A DNA stretch of 64,000 nucleotides from Kalmusia sp. IMI 367209 (GCA_027946365.1 JAPEUQ010000010.1:62001-126000); one strand, 5' to 3'; counted from the stretch's first letter, positions 11,725 through 24,266 are shown. Notes: generated by a model not told the origin, from the letters alone. A program made the numbers and translations.

Positions 11725-14319
11725 GACGGATGCTGTTTGGTTGGGGACGCATGTCTTGCATTTTGTGGCTTGGGGAGCCTGGTGTGGTGTTGGTAACCTT
11801 CCTGTATAGGAACGAGTACCGAACGGGGAGCAGACGGCTCATGTACGTAAACGGGTCGGCCCACGAAGGATGATCGCCCCCCAACATGTCGATGCGCAAC
11901 CGCTCCTGCGGAAAATTTTTTTTCTCAACGATGGGTAACTGCCGTGTCTTTGGCTTTCCGTCGCAAAAGTCGCACATCGTACGACCGCATGGTCGCTGTG
12001 AAACCTACACGTTGCGTGCGCTACTCAGCTGGACATGACTCGTGTTCTTGCTCAAACCTCGGGCAGCTGGGGTAGAAGACGAGCACTGCGTATTGGTGCT
12101 TCAGCTAGGAGGTGGAAAGTACTAAGATCACGCTCCCTGACATAACGCGCGACCGATTATGCCGGATGGTGGTCAATTGACCCGTATAGTCTTCCGTTCA
12201 AGTCGAAACAGCGGAGCAGCGCGTCCCTACCACGGCGCCATATGACATGTAAAGCATCCTGAGAAATGTCCAGCTGGTGGGTCCACGTTCCATTCAGTTC
12301 CTAGAATGTACAGCAATAGTCGCTCGACGTATGCATCGCGGCGCTATTCGAATCGTGTTGAGTAGCGTGAGGCTCACATGGCTTCCGCGAAAGCGTTCTG
12401 TCTAGTCTTGTATTCTTTAGTAGCGGTTACTAGATGTACTTGTCGCGGTGACGTACAACTCACCTAGGACATCGTAAAGCATAGCAGGGTACATCGCCTG
12501 CATTCCGTCTAGTTTTTGATTCGTACGGCGACAGTTGCTAGCTGCACGCATAGCAATGCTTCACACCTCGTACTAAGCACCTTGGGTTGCACTGGGCTAC
12601 TACAACTACACTCGGGTTTCTTCCCCTTTTCAAGCCAAAGCCTACCAAGCTATACTCATAGCCGACTTCGACTACATTCAAGTTTAAGGTACATGAACGT
12701 GAATTGATCTCTCACTCTTTACTTCTCATTCAGTGGATCGAAGGTAGGGAACACGTTGACACTCGTTAGGGTTACTCCAGTTAGAACTAGGACAGTAGTC
12801 CACGACTCGACCTTGTCTGTGCATCCGCGAGGGCGCTCTTAGTGTATTTCCGGCTCGGTAGTTTGCCTGTAGATGCCACGGGGAAGGAATGCCTGGGTGG
12901 ACTTGGTGACGTGGATCGCGGGCGGCACTGGGCTGGAGGCGTCGATGCACCCGTTGAAGGTGATTATGGAATTGTTTCTCTCTGCTTGGCTGAGGCGACG
13001 AGCTTGTATGCTCTCTATGCGAATGTGTAAGGGTGGGATCTGATAAGTCTATAGTGGAAGCTTTTTGAAGTGTTGGGGCATGGCGAAACGCCGTCTTTTG
13101 GTTGTGTGTCTGGATCGTGTCCTTGCCCTTTTTTTAATACTCGTTGGAATTTTTCTCGCTCCCTCTCAAGTAAGCCTTTGAGACAATTTGACAAGTGTTC
13201 ATCTCTCACGTCCTCTGTTTTGCTTCCTTAAAGTTGAAGTCCTCACCCCCGGATGCAGATTCAGGGCACGTACGAGGACAGTGACAAGGCGTCTTGAATA
13301 CGTGCAAGGAACTCACGCTCACCGACGAACCACGCATATCGAAACCTCGGCTTTCTCAACATAATCTCATGTTTCTGCACTGGTCCCCTCCGATTACGAA
13401 CCAGGACAAGAATATTGAGTTTCGTGAATCCGTACTATTCCCAAGTTAGTGCGCGCCTCCGCTTCTTCACGCATCACACTTCGATTCAATTATCGCCAAG
13501 CAACACTACTACCCTTGGCAATAGTCCAGCTACAATGGATACACCTTGAGTGACTACTTGACAAGGGATCTCGAGTGCAATGCTTTGGTCTATGAGCTTG
13601 CGTATGGACTCATCGCATGCTTGGCAATAAAAATGCCACGATCGAGGGGACTTGAAAGACTCCTTGGTAAGGAAATTTCGGCACAGTTAGAGTTGGGCGA
13701 CTAGGACCTTGCTATCAATACTAGCTGGTACCGTGTTTGTTGTGGGGAAACGGAGCGTGGAGTAGGTTCTGTTTGCGAATTCAGATGTTCGCCATTGGGT
13801 ATTATGTACCACTCATGAACGTGCCACAGGCAACGCCGGTCGGAAACTGGGTCGGACGTTTCTCTGATGGTTTACTGTGCGTTATTTTATTGCAACAATG
13901 CAGTCTTGATGCGTGGTATCTGAGTCTGTTTCACGCACGCCTTTTCTTCTCTCAACATGATTTCCATAGAGGAGTTGAGTTTTGGCAGTGGCAGCGTACT
14001 AGACTCATCGATGGTCCGAAGGTACATACTTAGAGCGACATGCTTATGTGAGGGCGACGTTTCTTGAAGAGATCAGATTACGTCGAGGTACGTTTTCATC
14101 CTAGCTTCTTCGTCTATGTCCACATGTCTTCATTAATCCCAAAGGGACTTTGATTCAATTTTTCACATTTTCGAGGCAGAAAAACATTGAATATGAATCG
14201 ATGACGTAGACAGAGGCGTGTCTATTAAGTATTGTAGCGTGGGCTCTAACGCCTGTTATGACGCTAAAAAATCGCAGCATGCGTGAAAGTGAACAGCAAA
14301 GGATGCTCCTACTCAAATC
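11725..14319. other. 2.6 kb gene-free stretch, tail-to-tail
   Basis: Lies between the 3' ends of GPI10 and the DUF3984-like gene. No frame exceeds about 145 codons and none shows a domain or a credible exon chain. No repeat or RNA gene was recognised. It is longer than needed for two 3' untranslated regions, so an untranslated transcript is possible but not shown by sequence. Confidence 0.5.
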
Positions 14320-15591
14320 TCACAAAATGACTTTCGCAGCGACGCTAACGAGCCATGCCGCGTCCGCCCACCCCCCACTCTCTTCGGCTGGAGGTAGCTT
14401 GCGCTCGGCCTCGTCGGCCATGTTCCCCTTCTTATCCTGTACATGGACAGCCGAAGCGGCGATGATGGCTTCGCGCTCGAGTTTCCTCCGTTTAGCTTCG
14501 ACCTCGCGGCGTAGCTTGAGCTCCTCTTTGGTCATGTTCTCTGGCCTGGGCGTCTCGTCGTCCTCTTCATCTTCAGACGACGAGTCCTCGCCGTCTTCAT
14601 CTACGCTAAACAGTGTCCAGCCCATCAACTTATCCATCCAGCCTCCAAGGCCAAAGCCGCGTTCACGTGCTAGACGAGCGATCTCCTCCTCATCACCCTC
14701 ATTTTCTTCGTCTGCTTCGACAAAATCCGGTTCGATGGGACTTTCCTCGAACATTGCATCGTCAATCTCGAGACTATGCCGGATGCCCGGCGTCCTTGGA
14801 CCGACAGACATGATGAGATCGGCGCGGCTGCCTACCCGAGACCCCCTTCGACTTGTGCGCGCGCTGGGTACTCGACTGACTACGCGACTCTGCACGCGAC
14901 TTTGTGCACGACTGCCGGCCCTCGAGTAGCGTGGCGTGAAGGTGCTGTATTCAACGTCGGTCAAGTGCTCACCAGACAGCAACGCCATGTGTCGGCCGTC
15001 GTGCGAAGGATGCTCCTCGTAGTCATCGGTTTGGTGGACCAGGCTGGTGGAGCTCTCCCTTCGTACTAGCCATCCCTGCCCCTTTGAATCTCTTGTTTCT
15101 CCAGCAATTGCCAGGCCAGCGCGGTGGAACCACTCATTCGTACCGTCGCTGGTGTGATGGCGAACGTGGGTGGGACGAAGCGGCAGCGGCGCCGTGCCCT
15201 TGCGCGTGTGGTGCCGGCCATGTAACTGGGGCTGATCCACGAAGCTTACGCCCGGAAGGAGCGTGTTCGTGCTCTTTGCTTTCGGGATGTCGCCTGCATC
15301 TCTCACAGGCGCATCCGGATTCATGAAGTAGCCGTCATAGGTGTATCCTTTGGTCTTGCGCCTGCCATTGCGCGAATTGCTGCGGCTCTGGCTCAAGCTC
15401 AGGATACCTGGGGTGCTAGGTGCGCTCTTCTGGGCAATGTAAGAAGTGCGCGGCGTATAGATGCGGTCCACGTCGTCTGGGGAGGGGGGCGCGGAGGCAT
15501 CAAGTGGATACTGGCTGCTAAGCGGGGCCAGCGAGAGATTGTGTAGGTTGGGGTAGGAGCGACGGGTGGATCGCGAGCGCGGAGGGTCCAT
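14320..15591 (-). CDS. Ser/Arg-rich fungal protein, DUF3984-like
   Basis: A single uninterrupted frame of 423 residues from the ATG at 15591. An upstream in-frame ATG at 15702 would add 37 residues. I prefer 15591 because MDPPRSRSTRRSYPNL begins the Ser/Arg/Pro-rich style of the rest. Features in order: an N-terminal Ser/Pro region with many RS pairs; a segment with GYTYDGYFMNPDAP; WLVRRESSTSL in the middle; an SR-dipeptide array (~230-260); a strongly acidic stretch; an amphipathic GFGLGGWMDKLMGWTLF segment; then a charged putative coiled coil (LKLRREVEAKRRKLEREA). It resembles the fungal DUF3984 family from memory, which has no known function. No signal peptide or catalytic motif is visible. 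Confidence 0.75.
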   Translation of the reverse strand: MDPPRSRSTRRSYPNLHNLSLAPLSSQYPLDASAPPSPDDVDRIYTPRTSYIAQKSAPSTPGILSLSQSRSNSRNGRRKTKGYTYDGYFMNPDAPVRDAGDIPKAKSTNTLLPGVSFVDQPQLHGRHHTRKGTAPLPLRPTHVRHHTSDGTNEWFHRAGLAIAGETRDSKGQGWLVRRESSTSLVHQTDDYEEHPSHDGRHMALLSGEHLTDVEYSTFTPRYSRAGSRAQSRVQSRVVSRVPSARTSRRGSRVGSRADLIMSVGPRTPGIRHSLEIDDAMFEESPIEPDFVEADEENEGDEEEIARLARERGFGLGGWMDKLMGWTLFSVDEDGEDSSSEDEEDDETPRPENMTKEELKLRREVEAKRRKLEREAIIAASAVHVQDKKGNMADEAERKLPPAEESGGWADAAWLVSVAAKVIL

Positions 15592-16029
15592 TGCACTGCT
15601 ATTATGGGGATACGGCAAGCATTCGCGGATTCTGCGGGTTAAGAGGGCGACGAGGGCTTCATGAGGTGATGGGGTGATTGGCAATGCCCCGAGGTCCACC
15701 AACTTTCAGGTGCTCTGTGCAGCGCGTGCACGGCCGCGTGACGGGAACGCTAGTACGAAACGGGAAAAGGGCGATCTCTTCACATGCTCAGTCGTGGTCT
15801 CTCCGCCATAGCTGCAGCATTCTCGTGGCTCATGTCCCTACGACCAGATATCGCTCCAGCAACTGCCATGGTGCCAGTGGAAAGGGGGTGGTCTCATCTT
15901 GTGGAGCTGGCGTCGGCGAAAACGGGGCTCAACATCCAAGCAAGTCGGCTCGCAATGGCCGGTGAGCTAGACTGAACCAGACCACAGCCAGAGGTGGAGG
16001 TGGCCCCCCGCCAGATGCAGCTATCCTGC

Positions 16030-16077
<48 letters not shown>

Positions 16078-17002
16078 ATCTTCGAGGAAGACACGGAGCT
16101 GGCCGGCGGGCTACGACAGCGGTGGAGAAAGGTCGCCAATGCGGCTCTGCGACGTGGAGCAGGCCTCTGCAGCAAGCCATCGCATCGTCTGCCAATGCCA
16201 GTGACGTACGCGCTGCGGGGTTATCTCGGGGCGCTGGGCGTGCCAGGCAAAGCCCCTGACTAAGCCTTCAATTTCCAGCACCCGTCTTTGTGTCTCGCGG
16301 CCAACGGTTCCCAAGCTCGCCATGACCCTCTCTCCAACACTTCCAAGCGCAAGCTTCGCGTAGCGTAGTTGATCGTCCGTCACCCGCCCACGTATCCACC
16401 GCCATTCACCCTCCCACGGTCTGCACACCTCAACCGCCCACCTCAACGCTCGCCACTCATCCTTCCACCTTTGTCGACCATGCACATCGCCAATCCCACG
16501 ATCTGCGCCCACAACACACCATGCGTCCTTTAACTCAGCGGTGATCGCGAAGTAAGTCCCAGCTCTCCCAGCTTTGAATTTTACCCTCGCAACGATACTG
16601 TGCCGCCTCCAAGTCTCGCCTTCCACGTCCGCGACATTGGCGCAGCGCCCGTTTCGCTGTGTCAAAAATGCAATTATCCCCCCCCAAACTGACACCACAA
16701 CAGGCCCGGCTCCGCAGCTGGCTGCCGTCTTCTCTCCAACATCAAGTCGCCCCCACTCCTGATCCTCTACCTACTCGCGCTCTTTACCAACGACCGACCC
16801 TTAACACCCGAGCCCTACGACGCGAGACGCAAGACTCCGAGCGTCGGAAAAGGCGGACTTGCCTCTCGTGACGTCTGCCTCAGGCCACGCAACCAGGGCG
16901 ACCTTGTACAGGAGCACGAACGGCCGTGTCCAGTACCAGACGAACCAAGTGGTGTCGTCGAGAAGACTACCACTTAAGGCGCACCGCCACGCACTCCTCA
17001 AA
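15592..17002. other. Divergent promoter region with (GA)n tract
   Basis: 1.4 kb separates the starts of the DUF3984-like gene (minus) and the SIW14-like gene (plus). A GA microsatellite lies near 16035-16068. A 195-codon minus-strand frame (16698-16111) is open but shows no domain and reads like random translation of GC-rich DNA, so I do not call it. Confidence 0.5.
16035..16068. repeat. (GA)n microsatellite
   Basis: About 16 tandem GA units in the divergent promoter region. GA/CT tracts are common in fungal promoters and may keep chromatin open (inference). Confidence 0.95.
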
Positions 17003-18093
17003 ATGTCTTCCACCACCAACATCGTCGAGCAGCCCACTGCCAGGAGCAGTCTATTCAACAGCGTGAAAAACTATTTCGCAACCCTGGGCCTACCATCCAA
17101 CAGCTTGTTGACCCAGCATGCTGCGTGCCACCATCATGAGGATCTCCTGGTCGATGGATCTGATGGTCCGTACCTCCTACGCCCCCGCAAGACGCGCTTT
17201 CGCTCCTGTGTTACACAGGATGCGCTTTCTTGGCCGCTAGGTATTTGGAACTGACAAGCGCATAGATGCCATCACTGCGGCTACAACACGCACACCATCC
17301 CCCATCACAGAGACCATTTCCCCTGGTCGGTTACGTTGCTTGTTCCCGCCGAGCAACTATGGTGCTGTCGTTCCAGGGAGCGTTTATCGAAGCAGCTACC
17401 CGGAGGCGAAGAACTTTGACTTCTTGCAGAGCTTGGAGCTGAAGACCATCATGTCCGAAGCCTTCTTCCGCTGAGTCATCAGCGCTGTAATACATCAGTA
17501 ATGCTGACCTCTGTAGAACCCTTGTGCCCGAGGAAATACCAGCTAACTACCGACAATTCATGGAGTCAGCTGGTATACAGCACTTCCAAGTGCACATCAA
17601 TGCCAACAAGGGCGCCGTGCGCGTTCAAAATTGCGACATCAACCGCGCTCTGAATATCATTCTCGATCGCTCGAACCATCCAATCTTGATTCACTGTAAC
17701 AAGGGCAAGGTATGTCGAGTCTTGTAGCAATGCCTCAGTAGTTGGCTAACACGTGTCCAGCATCGTACAGGATGTGTTGTTGCTACCTTGCGAAGAATCC
17801 AGGGTGAGTAAGCACAAGTTTCCTGCTTGGATATGGTTTAACATCGTCCAGGAGCCGACATCGAGGCCATTCGAGATGAATACCACACATATGCTGATCC
17901 CAAAGCTCGCTTCTGGGATGAAGTCTTCTTCGAGCATTTCGACGTCAACACAGTCATGTGGCTCGCCCGGAAAGAGAGTTGGGTACTTCCAGAGGCCGAT
18001 ATGGTACCAATCTCACCACCACCGTCACCAGTCTCATCACTGGTTGTCGCAAAGCCTGTAGCACAAACGCTTCAAGCCACTCAGATACTATGA
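17003..18093 (+). CDS. SIW14: SIW14/OCA-type atypical dual-specificity phosphatase
   Basis: Five exons: 17003-17165, 17266-17452, 17517-17709, 17761-17803 and 17852-18093, totalling 275 residues. The P-loop HCNKGKHRTGC falls at ~176-186, with nucleophile Cys177 and Arg183, and is formed exactly across the intron at 17710-17760. Upstream are the family blocks FPPSNYGAVVPGSVYRSS and TLVPEEIPANY. In yeast, Siw14 hydrolyses the beta-phosphate of inositol pyrophosphates and affects stress and actin responses (family knowledge). Two 5' splice sites are weaker (GTCCGT at 17166, GTCCGA at 17453), but the joined protein matches the family closely. The first exon, beginning MSSTTNIVEQ, is the least certain. 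Close relatives OCA1/OCA2 are alternatives. Confidence 0.88.
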
Positions 18094-20336
18094 CACGCTT
18101 TTATAGACCACACCATACAACGGGTGTACATTTCTTATTTTGCATCAGCGACGGCGTCGGATACGAAAAACCGATCTCAACAGGTCAAAATGGTTTCAGG
18201 GCGTTAATTTAAAGAGCTGTCTTTCTAAAGGAAGGGTATGACCTTTGATGGGTCTCGCGCATCTTTCAGGCGTTGTAGGTCGACGGGAATCGGGTTTACA
18301 GGCCACAGCGATGGCGCAATAGGTCCTGAAGTGGCCGTGTCATCGCTTGGAATCAGGATCGTGAGTCTGTATCTATATATGCATCCTTCAATGTACTTTA
18401 ATGGCAAGCGCTTCGCGCTGCGTTCGCCAACCATCACATCCCGCAAAATGTCTCATTTTCCCATGCCTGTCAAATTCCCGCCCCTTTGTCGAGCGCTCAT
18501 TATACGAAGACTCTGTTTCTGTATCCTTAGCGGCGCTCGTGTACCTGCATGCGATGCACTTTTCCTGTGTCCTTCCCGCATACGCCGCGCCGTCTTATTC
18601 CCGAATATAGATCCACGGTGGAGGGCGGAGTTTCAGCTTTGCCTTCAAGCCTATTATGCGCCCGTTTCAATGTCCGACTGGATGTCTCGGCTCGACTTGC
18701 TCTTTCTCTCTCTCTCTCTCTCTTCTTGGCCTTCTTTCAGCATGATGCTCGGTTAGAACGGAGGATAAGACAACCTAAGAGAGGAGAGTAAGGGGGCAGA
18801 ATCTACATGAGCTCCCGTATAATTGTTTTGGAGAGGTGAGGTGGGTATGTAAGCGGTGAAGCGAGGAATGCGAGAAGTATATTGCCGTGGACCAATTACA
18901 CCGTTGGAACTGGGTGCGGAGTAGATTGGATGCCGTTGTACGAGTTTTGTAGGCACTCTTTTTTGTTTGATTTGTGTGGAGTGTCTAGAGGAGGGTTGTG
19001 TTACTTGGAACGAAAAATTCGAGTGGATGAGGGCGGGCGATCTTTTCAGGGAAGGAAGCGCAGTGCCATTTGTCTACCCTGATATCTTTCTAGACCCTCG
19101 CGTCTCTTTGAAATCATTTAACATTCATTTCTAGCTAATATAGCTGTCAAAGATACGACTAGACGCTCTCTCGCCATCGACATTGCACTTCTCTGCCTCA
19201 TCCTAACGTTTGTCCCAGCATGGCAGACACTCACCAAGGACCACTCGTGGTTCCTCCTCTGTGTCTGTAGCGGGTCTGCCCTTGAAACGAGCGCACACGC
19301 ATGTCCTGCACGCTATCTCCACCTCTCTGTCACTTTGTTGCTTACGTTGGCCAGGTTCCCTATGCGATCTCATCGAGGCTTATTGTGGTAATCACAGTCT
19401 TTTTCGCCGCAGGGGAATTGCACCGTTATCGATCGCCCCGTCACATCTATCCTCCTGCCTGTATACCGCTACATTTGGCCGTTTCTGCACACGATGTAAC
19501 GCGTACATTCATCAGCTGTGTGGGGACAAGGACGGCTGGAGGATATGTTGGGCTGGTGATTTGAGTATCGAGTGTTGGTAGAGCAACATGCCCGTGCCAA
19601 TGGGGTTTCTTCGAAGCCGCTTGGAAGGTATGTTACCAATGTCTCCGAGGTTCGCTCGATTTGTCGAGTCAAAGAGTTTGCTCTCGGGATTGAGAGCTGT
19701 TCGCTGAGTGGAGCTTTTGTATATTTGAGAAGCTGCAAATGTTACCGACTATTGCGGTGTCCTGCTTTGGACATCTTTAGACATATGTACGAAGTAGGGG
19801 CAGGGCGAGGAGGTGTACAACGAGGAGAGGGGGACGCTGAGCTCGAATGTGGTCTAGTTGCGGAAGGAGAGAGTAGTGCGAAGGCTGGGGAGGAGGCAAA
19901 TCAATCGACGGTCTGAGCTTGGAGCGAAGAACATAGCTTTGAATCCTATCGCGATGGGAAATACGGCATACAAGTGGCCCTTGGAATAAGTACAGGCTCT
20001 TTAAGTCGGCAAGAGACACGATTTCTATCGCGCCTTCCTTTTCAACCCACGGTAGGCGTAACTGACCTCGTTCCACATCACGTCAATCCCGCTTCTATCG
20101 TTCTTCGTGTGAAATCCCTCTCTATTTCAGTTCTTCGATAATCATACATCGTTAATAAGACAGTTGCTTCCAGCGAGCGTCCAAGTCGAACAAAGCGAGC
20201 GCAACGGCAGGTGCTAAGACCGCCAGGGTATCATTATACAGGACTGTCTCCGTCAAACGCAGAATATCTCCTCTCCACAATCGCGACGCCACTTTACAAA
20301 GTACGCTTTGGTATCAAGAGTTCAACGCTCTGCAGC
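18094..20336. other. 2.2 kb gene-free stretch, tail-to-tail
   Basis: Between the 3' ends of the SIW14-like and zinc-cluster genes. A CT microsatellite occurs at 18705-18724. The longest frame (18238-18756 plus) runs through that repeat and has no family resemblance. Nothing else was recognised. Confidence 0.5.
18705..18724. repeat. (CT)n microsatellite
   Basis: About nine tandem CT units in intergenic DNA. Confidence 0.9.
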
Positions 20337-21927
20337 CTAGTCATAGAAATCCAAATGCCTCTGTCCCAAAAATCTCATGACCGGATATCGAGACACTTGC
20401 CTTGGCCACTCCATATAATGCCTTAGCTCCGGCGGCACGTTCCTGTAGATACCGTCCACCCATCCTAGTACCGAGGTTGGCGCATCGATACCTTGGAACC
20501 CTACTCTTTCCAGAATCAGGATTGGCGTGAGCACCGCTTGGAGCGCAATGAAGTGGCCCAGCAAGATCTGAGCAACGCTGTTGTTTGTGTCGATGAAGGA
20601 CTGAAACTCGTCATGCGTCCATCGGGATGGCACATTGTACAATTGGACAAAGGTCGTGTAAGCCTGGATTGGCCTGTCGTATGCGTTTTCGACTGTCCGG
20701 ACCAAGGTTTCCCAGAACATCTTCTCCCAGTCCGTCATATTAAGCAGTTCGATGTCGTGGAGCGACAGGGAAGCTAGGTCCAGATCATCCCGGTTAACAG
20801 AATTCAGTTGCGACGCGTACATGCGAGTTCGCATGGTCGCAAGGTGTCCGTCTTCGCGAAAAGCCTGAATTAGTTAGCATTCGTCTTCTCACAAGATGCG
20901 TCCAGCATCCCATCTGCAGATACCGCGAGGTCTACCTACATGGAAAGCTGAATCCACATTATCTAATGTGCCTTCCATTGCAATCAAATTGCATCCTCTC
21001 AGCATGGTCAAGAACTCCAGAAGACCATCTGGAAGGTGGCTCGATTGAAATGCGAGTGCGAGCGCTGCTGCCATCCTCGCATCGCGCTCGATCCTCGTCT
21101 TCGGAGGTACTGAGAGCGCCTCGTTCAAGGCCTTGACTGCCAGAATTCGATGCGATATCGCTTCTTCAGCAACATTGGCATTTGAAACAGCATCTAGGTG
21201 CGATGCTGCCAGGGCTAGTATCGAATGGATGAGATATTCGTACTGAATCAGTTAACGTTGCTGCTAATATATCAAGTTCAGGCTATGGCGCGCTGATCGA
21301 AGATGGACGCATGTATATATGCTTGATGATGGAGCTGCGACCACAACGAAGCCACGGGAGTGTGCACTGTGGGAAACAACATACATTATGCGCAAAGCTG
21401 GGTATCACCGTTATCCATATCTTGTCGGCGCCTACAGGCAGATGAGGATACGCTGTAATTAAAAAGTGATGGAACAACCTCATGTCGGCCATTGTCTATG
21501 GTGGTCAGATACTGACGAGGCAACGTAAAAACCCATCTGGATCACTCACGAACATGCCAGGGGTCGAGCGCAGATTCACGATCTCCTGTGGATTAGGAGA
21601 GCTTGGGGTTTGCGTCTGGATGATATTTGCCGGATACTCGCACTGCAGCCCTGCCTTGATGCAGTGGTCGCATTTGGGATGTTTCTCATTGCATTTTATT
21701 CTACGCCGCTTGCAATTATAGCAGCCCCGTCTCGATTTGGTGTGCCCTTTCCTCGGAATGGGCTTGCGAGGTGGAGGAGGGGCCTGGTGGCTCTCGGTAC
21801 TTCGGCTTCGACTTCGACTCTCCGGGCACGTCTCCGGGCAAGTGTCTGGCGAGTTGCTGGACCCGTCGGAGTTGTCCATGGAATGGGGATCAGGCAGCGA
21901 TGACAGCGACATGGAAGATCTAAGCAT
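20337..21927 (-). CDS. Zn2Cys6 transcription factor, UPC2-like class
   Basis: Four exons: 21927-21550, 21495-21385, 21242-20940 and 20864-20337, giving 439 residues. The zinc cluster is Cys69, 72, 79, 86, 89 and 96 (spacing C-x2-C-x6-C-x6-C-x2-C-x6-C), with the basic stretch KRRRIK. A linker follows, then the typical regulatory block DMRLFHHFLITAYPHLP and YEYLIHSILALAASHL. That architecture matches the family often annotated as sterol uptake control protein 2-like, though the name does not prove a sterol role. Nuclear DNA-binding activator or repressor (inference). The frame stays open upstream to 22365, but the start at 21927 is preferred because upstream translation is Arg-rich and unlike the family. 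The intron at 21384-21243 (142 nt) is the longest here. Confidence 0.87.
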
Positions 21928-22859
21928 GCGTAAGGCCGCAAACAGCCTTCCCCTGCGCGATATATAACGGCCCTCACGACTGGTACGCACCGGCTCGCGA
22001 GAGCAATTTGGGGGCTTAGACGGAAACGTGGAGAGCTCCACGGGGGTGGGTGGTTCTCGCTGGATCAGGGGAGATGAGGTGTAATGCCCCAGCTGAGTCA
22101 CAGGCTTGCTCGTATCCCGGCGAATGGGAGCCTTGCAGTCCCAGGCTTGTCGGCCGCGCGACGGGCCTGGGGTGTTTAGCACGTCTTGTGCCCATGCGGG
22201 ATGAAGCTCACCGGAACGCAGCCGACGCAGCGTCGTGAGGGCTGAGCCGGTTTTGCGTCGACGCGCAGCACGCCAACGTGGACTACGGGAAAGGCAAAAC
22301 TCGAGGCTGTCACTATTCGCGTCTTTCTGGCCCTCTCTTTGTCTCTCTCTCTCCACACAGTCCACACAGTCGCAGTCGTATTTTTGCCGTTTATACTGGC
22401 ACTGTGCGACAGAATAGCAGTTTCAGTAGGCGCCCCTCACGCCCGATGGTCGCAGGCTATTTTTGCTTCTCGGGTAGACAAGCCTTGCCAAGCTCTGGGA
22501 GATGTGCGGTGATAGGAGTCGGGCAAAGAGTGTCGCGGTGAACGGATGAGGTCATTCGTGGACTTTGCGACGACCAGGACGAATTAATAATATCTCGAGC
22601 TGAGAAGCAACACCGCACGTCCACCGCATCGGCACGCGGTCGGTGATGCAAGTCGCAGGCATCGTTGGCAGACGGCATCACTCCATGGGGAGGGCAACTG
22701 GACGATCCAGGAGGGTCGCCAAGCGGACTAGACCGCTCCGGGCGTGCATGGCTTCACGCTCCCTCCCTGCCGGGTCCTCGCCAGCCCGCCGTCTGCACGT
22801 GCTGCCGTTGTTGTTGCTATATCTGGCCCCCGATACGAGCTTTTATTGCTACCTTCACC
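21928..22859. other. Divergent promoter region, zinc-cluster gene/ABM gene
   Basis: 0.9 kb between two divergent starts. A short CT-rich tract lies near 22337-22352. No other element was recognised. Confidence 0.45.
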
Positions 22860-23471
22860 ATGTCCGACCTCGCCGTCCTCGAGGTGACCCAGCTACGACT
22901 GAAGGGTGTGGCCCCTGACGACCCCTCGTTGCACAAGAACCTATCGTTGGTCCGAGGCATCTTGCGTACACAGTCCGTCTTCTACTCGTGCATCCAAGAT
23001 CCGACCTTGCTCTTTATTCTGGGTATCTGGCCGAGCTTGGAAGCGCACCGGGAGTTCCTGGCGTCGTCTCGCGCGGCAGAGGTCCTAGGCCCACAGGAAG
23101 CCATGTTGGACTTCGTGTGGAGCGCCCACATGGAGCTCGACGCCATGGCTGCGCTACCGTTGGATGCACCGGTGTTGAGCTTGACGAGGCGGACCGTGAA
23201 GGGCCATGACGTTGACGCGTACGACAAGACCTGGGCAAAGGAACGACGCGCCATGCTCGAAGGCAGCAAGCACAGGGTCGCAAGCGGCTGGCGACTGGAC
23301 GCAGCTCCAGGCACCCACGAGTTCATCATCTTCGCAGGCTGGGAATCTGCGGAAGCCCATGCTGCCTTCGACGCAGGGCAATCGGAGCCGGGGAACGGTG
23401 ATGGGTCCAGCCCGTTATACGAGACCATGACTATTCACACGGCGTGGAACGTGGAAGCAACACGAGCGTGA
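22860..23471 (+). CDS. Dimeric alpha/beta-barrel (ABM-like) protein
   Basis: A single exon of 203 residues starting at 22860 in a good context (CACCATGT). The frame is open from 22665, but that extension is Cys/Pro-rich and unlike the rest. The sequence has two similar halves of about 100 residues. Each begins with a beta-strand-like stretch (VLEVTQLRLKG; LSLTRRTVKG) and contains an aromatic W-x-S-x-E-A-H element (GIWPSLEAHREFL; FAGWESAEAHAAF). This is typical of ferredoxin-like dimeric barrel proteins, the antibiotic-biosynthesis-monooxygenase/Dabb superfamily. No catalytic residues can be assigned. No signal peptide, so probably cytosolic. Confidence 0.75.
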   Translation: MSDLAVLEVTQLRLKGVAPDDPSLHKNLSLVRGILRTQSVFYSCIQDPTLLFILGIWPSLEAHREFLASSRAAEVLGPQEAMLDFVWSAHMELDAMAALPLDAPVLSLTRRTVKGHDVDAYDKTWAKERRAMLEGSKHRVASGWRLDAAPGTHEFIIFAGWESAEAHAAFDAGQSEPGNGDGSSPLYETMTIHTAWNVEATRA

Positions 23472-24266
23472 CGTTATGCAGGTTTTTATGCAGCTGCAGA
23501 CGCTCTCCTTTTCTAGAACGTAACGCTGCTGCCGCCTGGGACGTGTACGCTCAACCGACGCAGATCGCGGATGTATATATATATGTGTACATATATATAT
23601 ATATAGCGACGGCAGACAACGCGCACGCGAAGTCACATGGGCGTGCGGCACGCGTGGCGCCTGCAAAGCCCAGAACCGACTTCTCGATGGCTTCTCTCTT
23701 GAATGAGCATGTGTGATAACGGCTGCTTCGTTTCCTCGACACACCATGTCATCTCTTATCCTGAACGTGCTTACCGGTAACACAAACATCTGGGTTGCAT
23801 TTCGCAGGATCGTGGTCCCTGCTATAGGTTGCATGCGTTGGGAGAGCTGGGGGGTGGGTGGTGTGTGGTAGTGGTGGTGGTGGTGGTGGTACGGCAGCAA
23901 AGCAGGTCTGGAGCGGGGTCGCTGCACGCGACGGGGAATATCTGACCATCACCCACCTCCGACACTGTCGAGAATGGTGTGCTTGGCGGGCTCACGAGCT
24001 CCAGAGTCTGTTTGGCAAGATGCTCTCACTCCATCGTGAGTTTGACCGACGACAACGGCTCTCAGAGGCAGGTAATGCTGGAGTTGCACCATGTACATTA
24101 CAGGTACCGGCTCTTTTGACCCCGCAATAGAGCACTCAATCAGGCAGGAGCCAGATCAGGCGTGACGTCTTGCCGTGCAACTTCAAGTACCCGTAATTAA
24201 TCCAACCATGGCTCCTGATCCGATGCATCGAGCTTCTGGTCGTGTCTGTCCTTTGCCGTTGCCATC
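23472..24266. other. Intergenic region with TA and GGT simple repeats
   Basis: 0.8 kb between the ABM-like gene and the GH92 gene, both on the plus strand. It holds a TA-rich tract (23574-23605) and a GGT run (about 23871-23890). It should include the GH92 promoter. No gene seen. Confidence 0.5.
23574..23605. repeat. (TA)n-rich tract
   Basis: Imperfect TA repeat interrupted by GTGTAC, about 100 bp after the ABM-like gene stop, in its likely 3' untranslated region or terminator. Confidence 0.9.

Noticed and set aside
16111..16698. 195-codon minus-strand frame
   Set aside because: No recognisable motif or domain; lies in the divergent promoter region next to a GA repeat.
18238..18756. 172-codon plus-strand frame
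   Set aside because: Runs through a CT microsatellite and shows no family resemblance.
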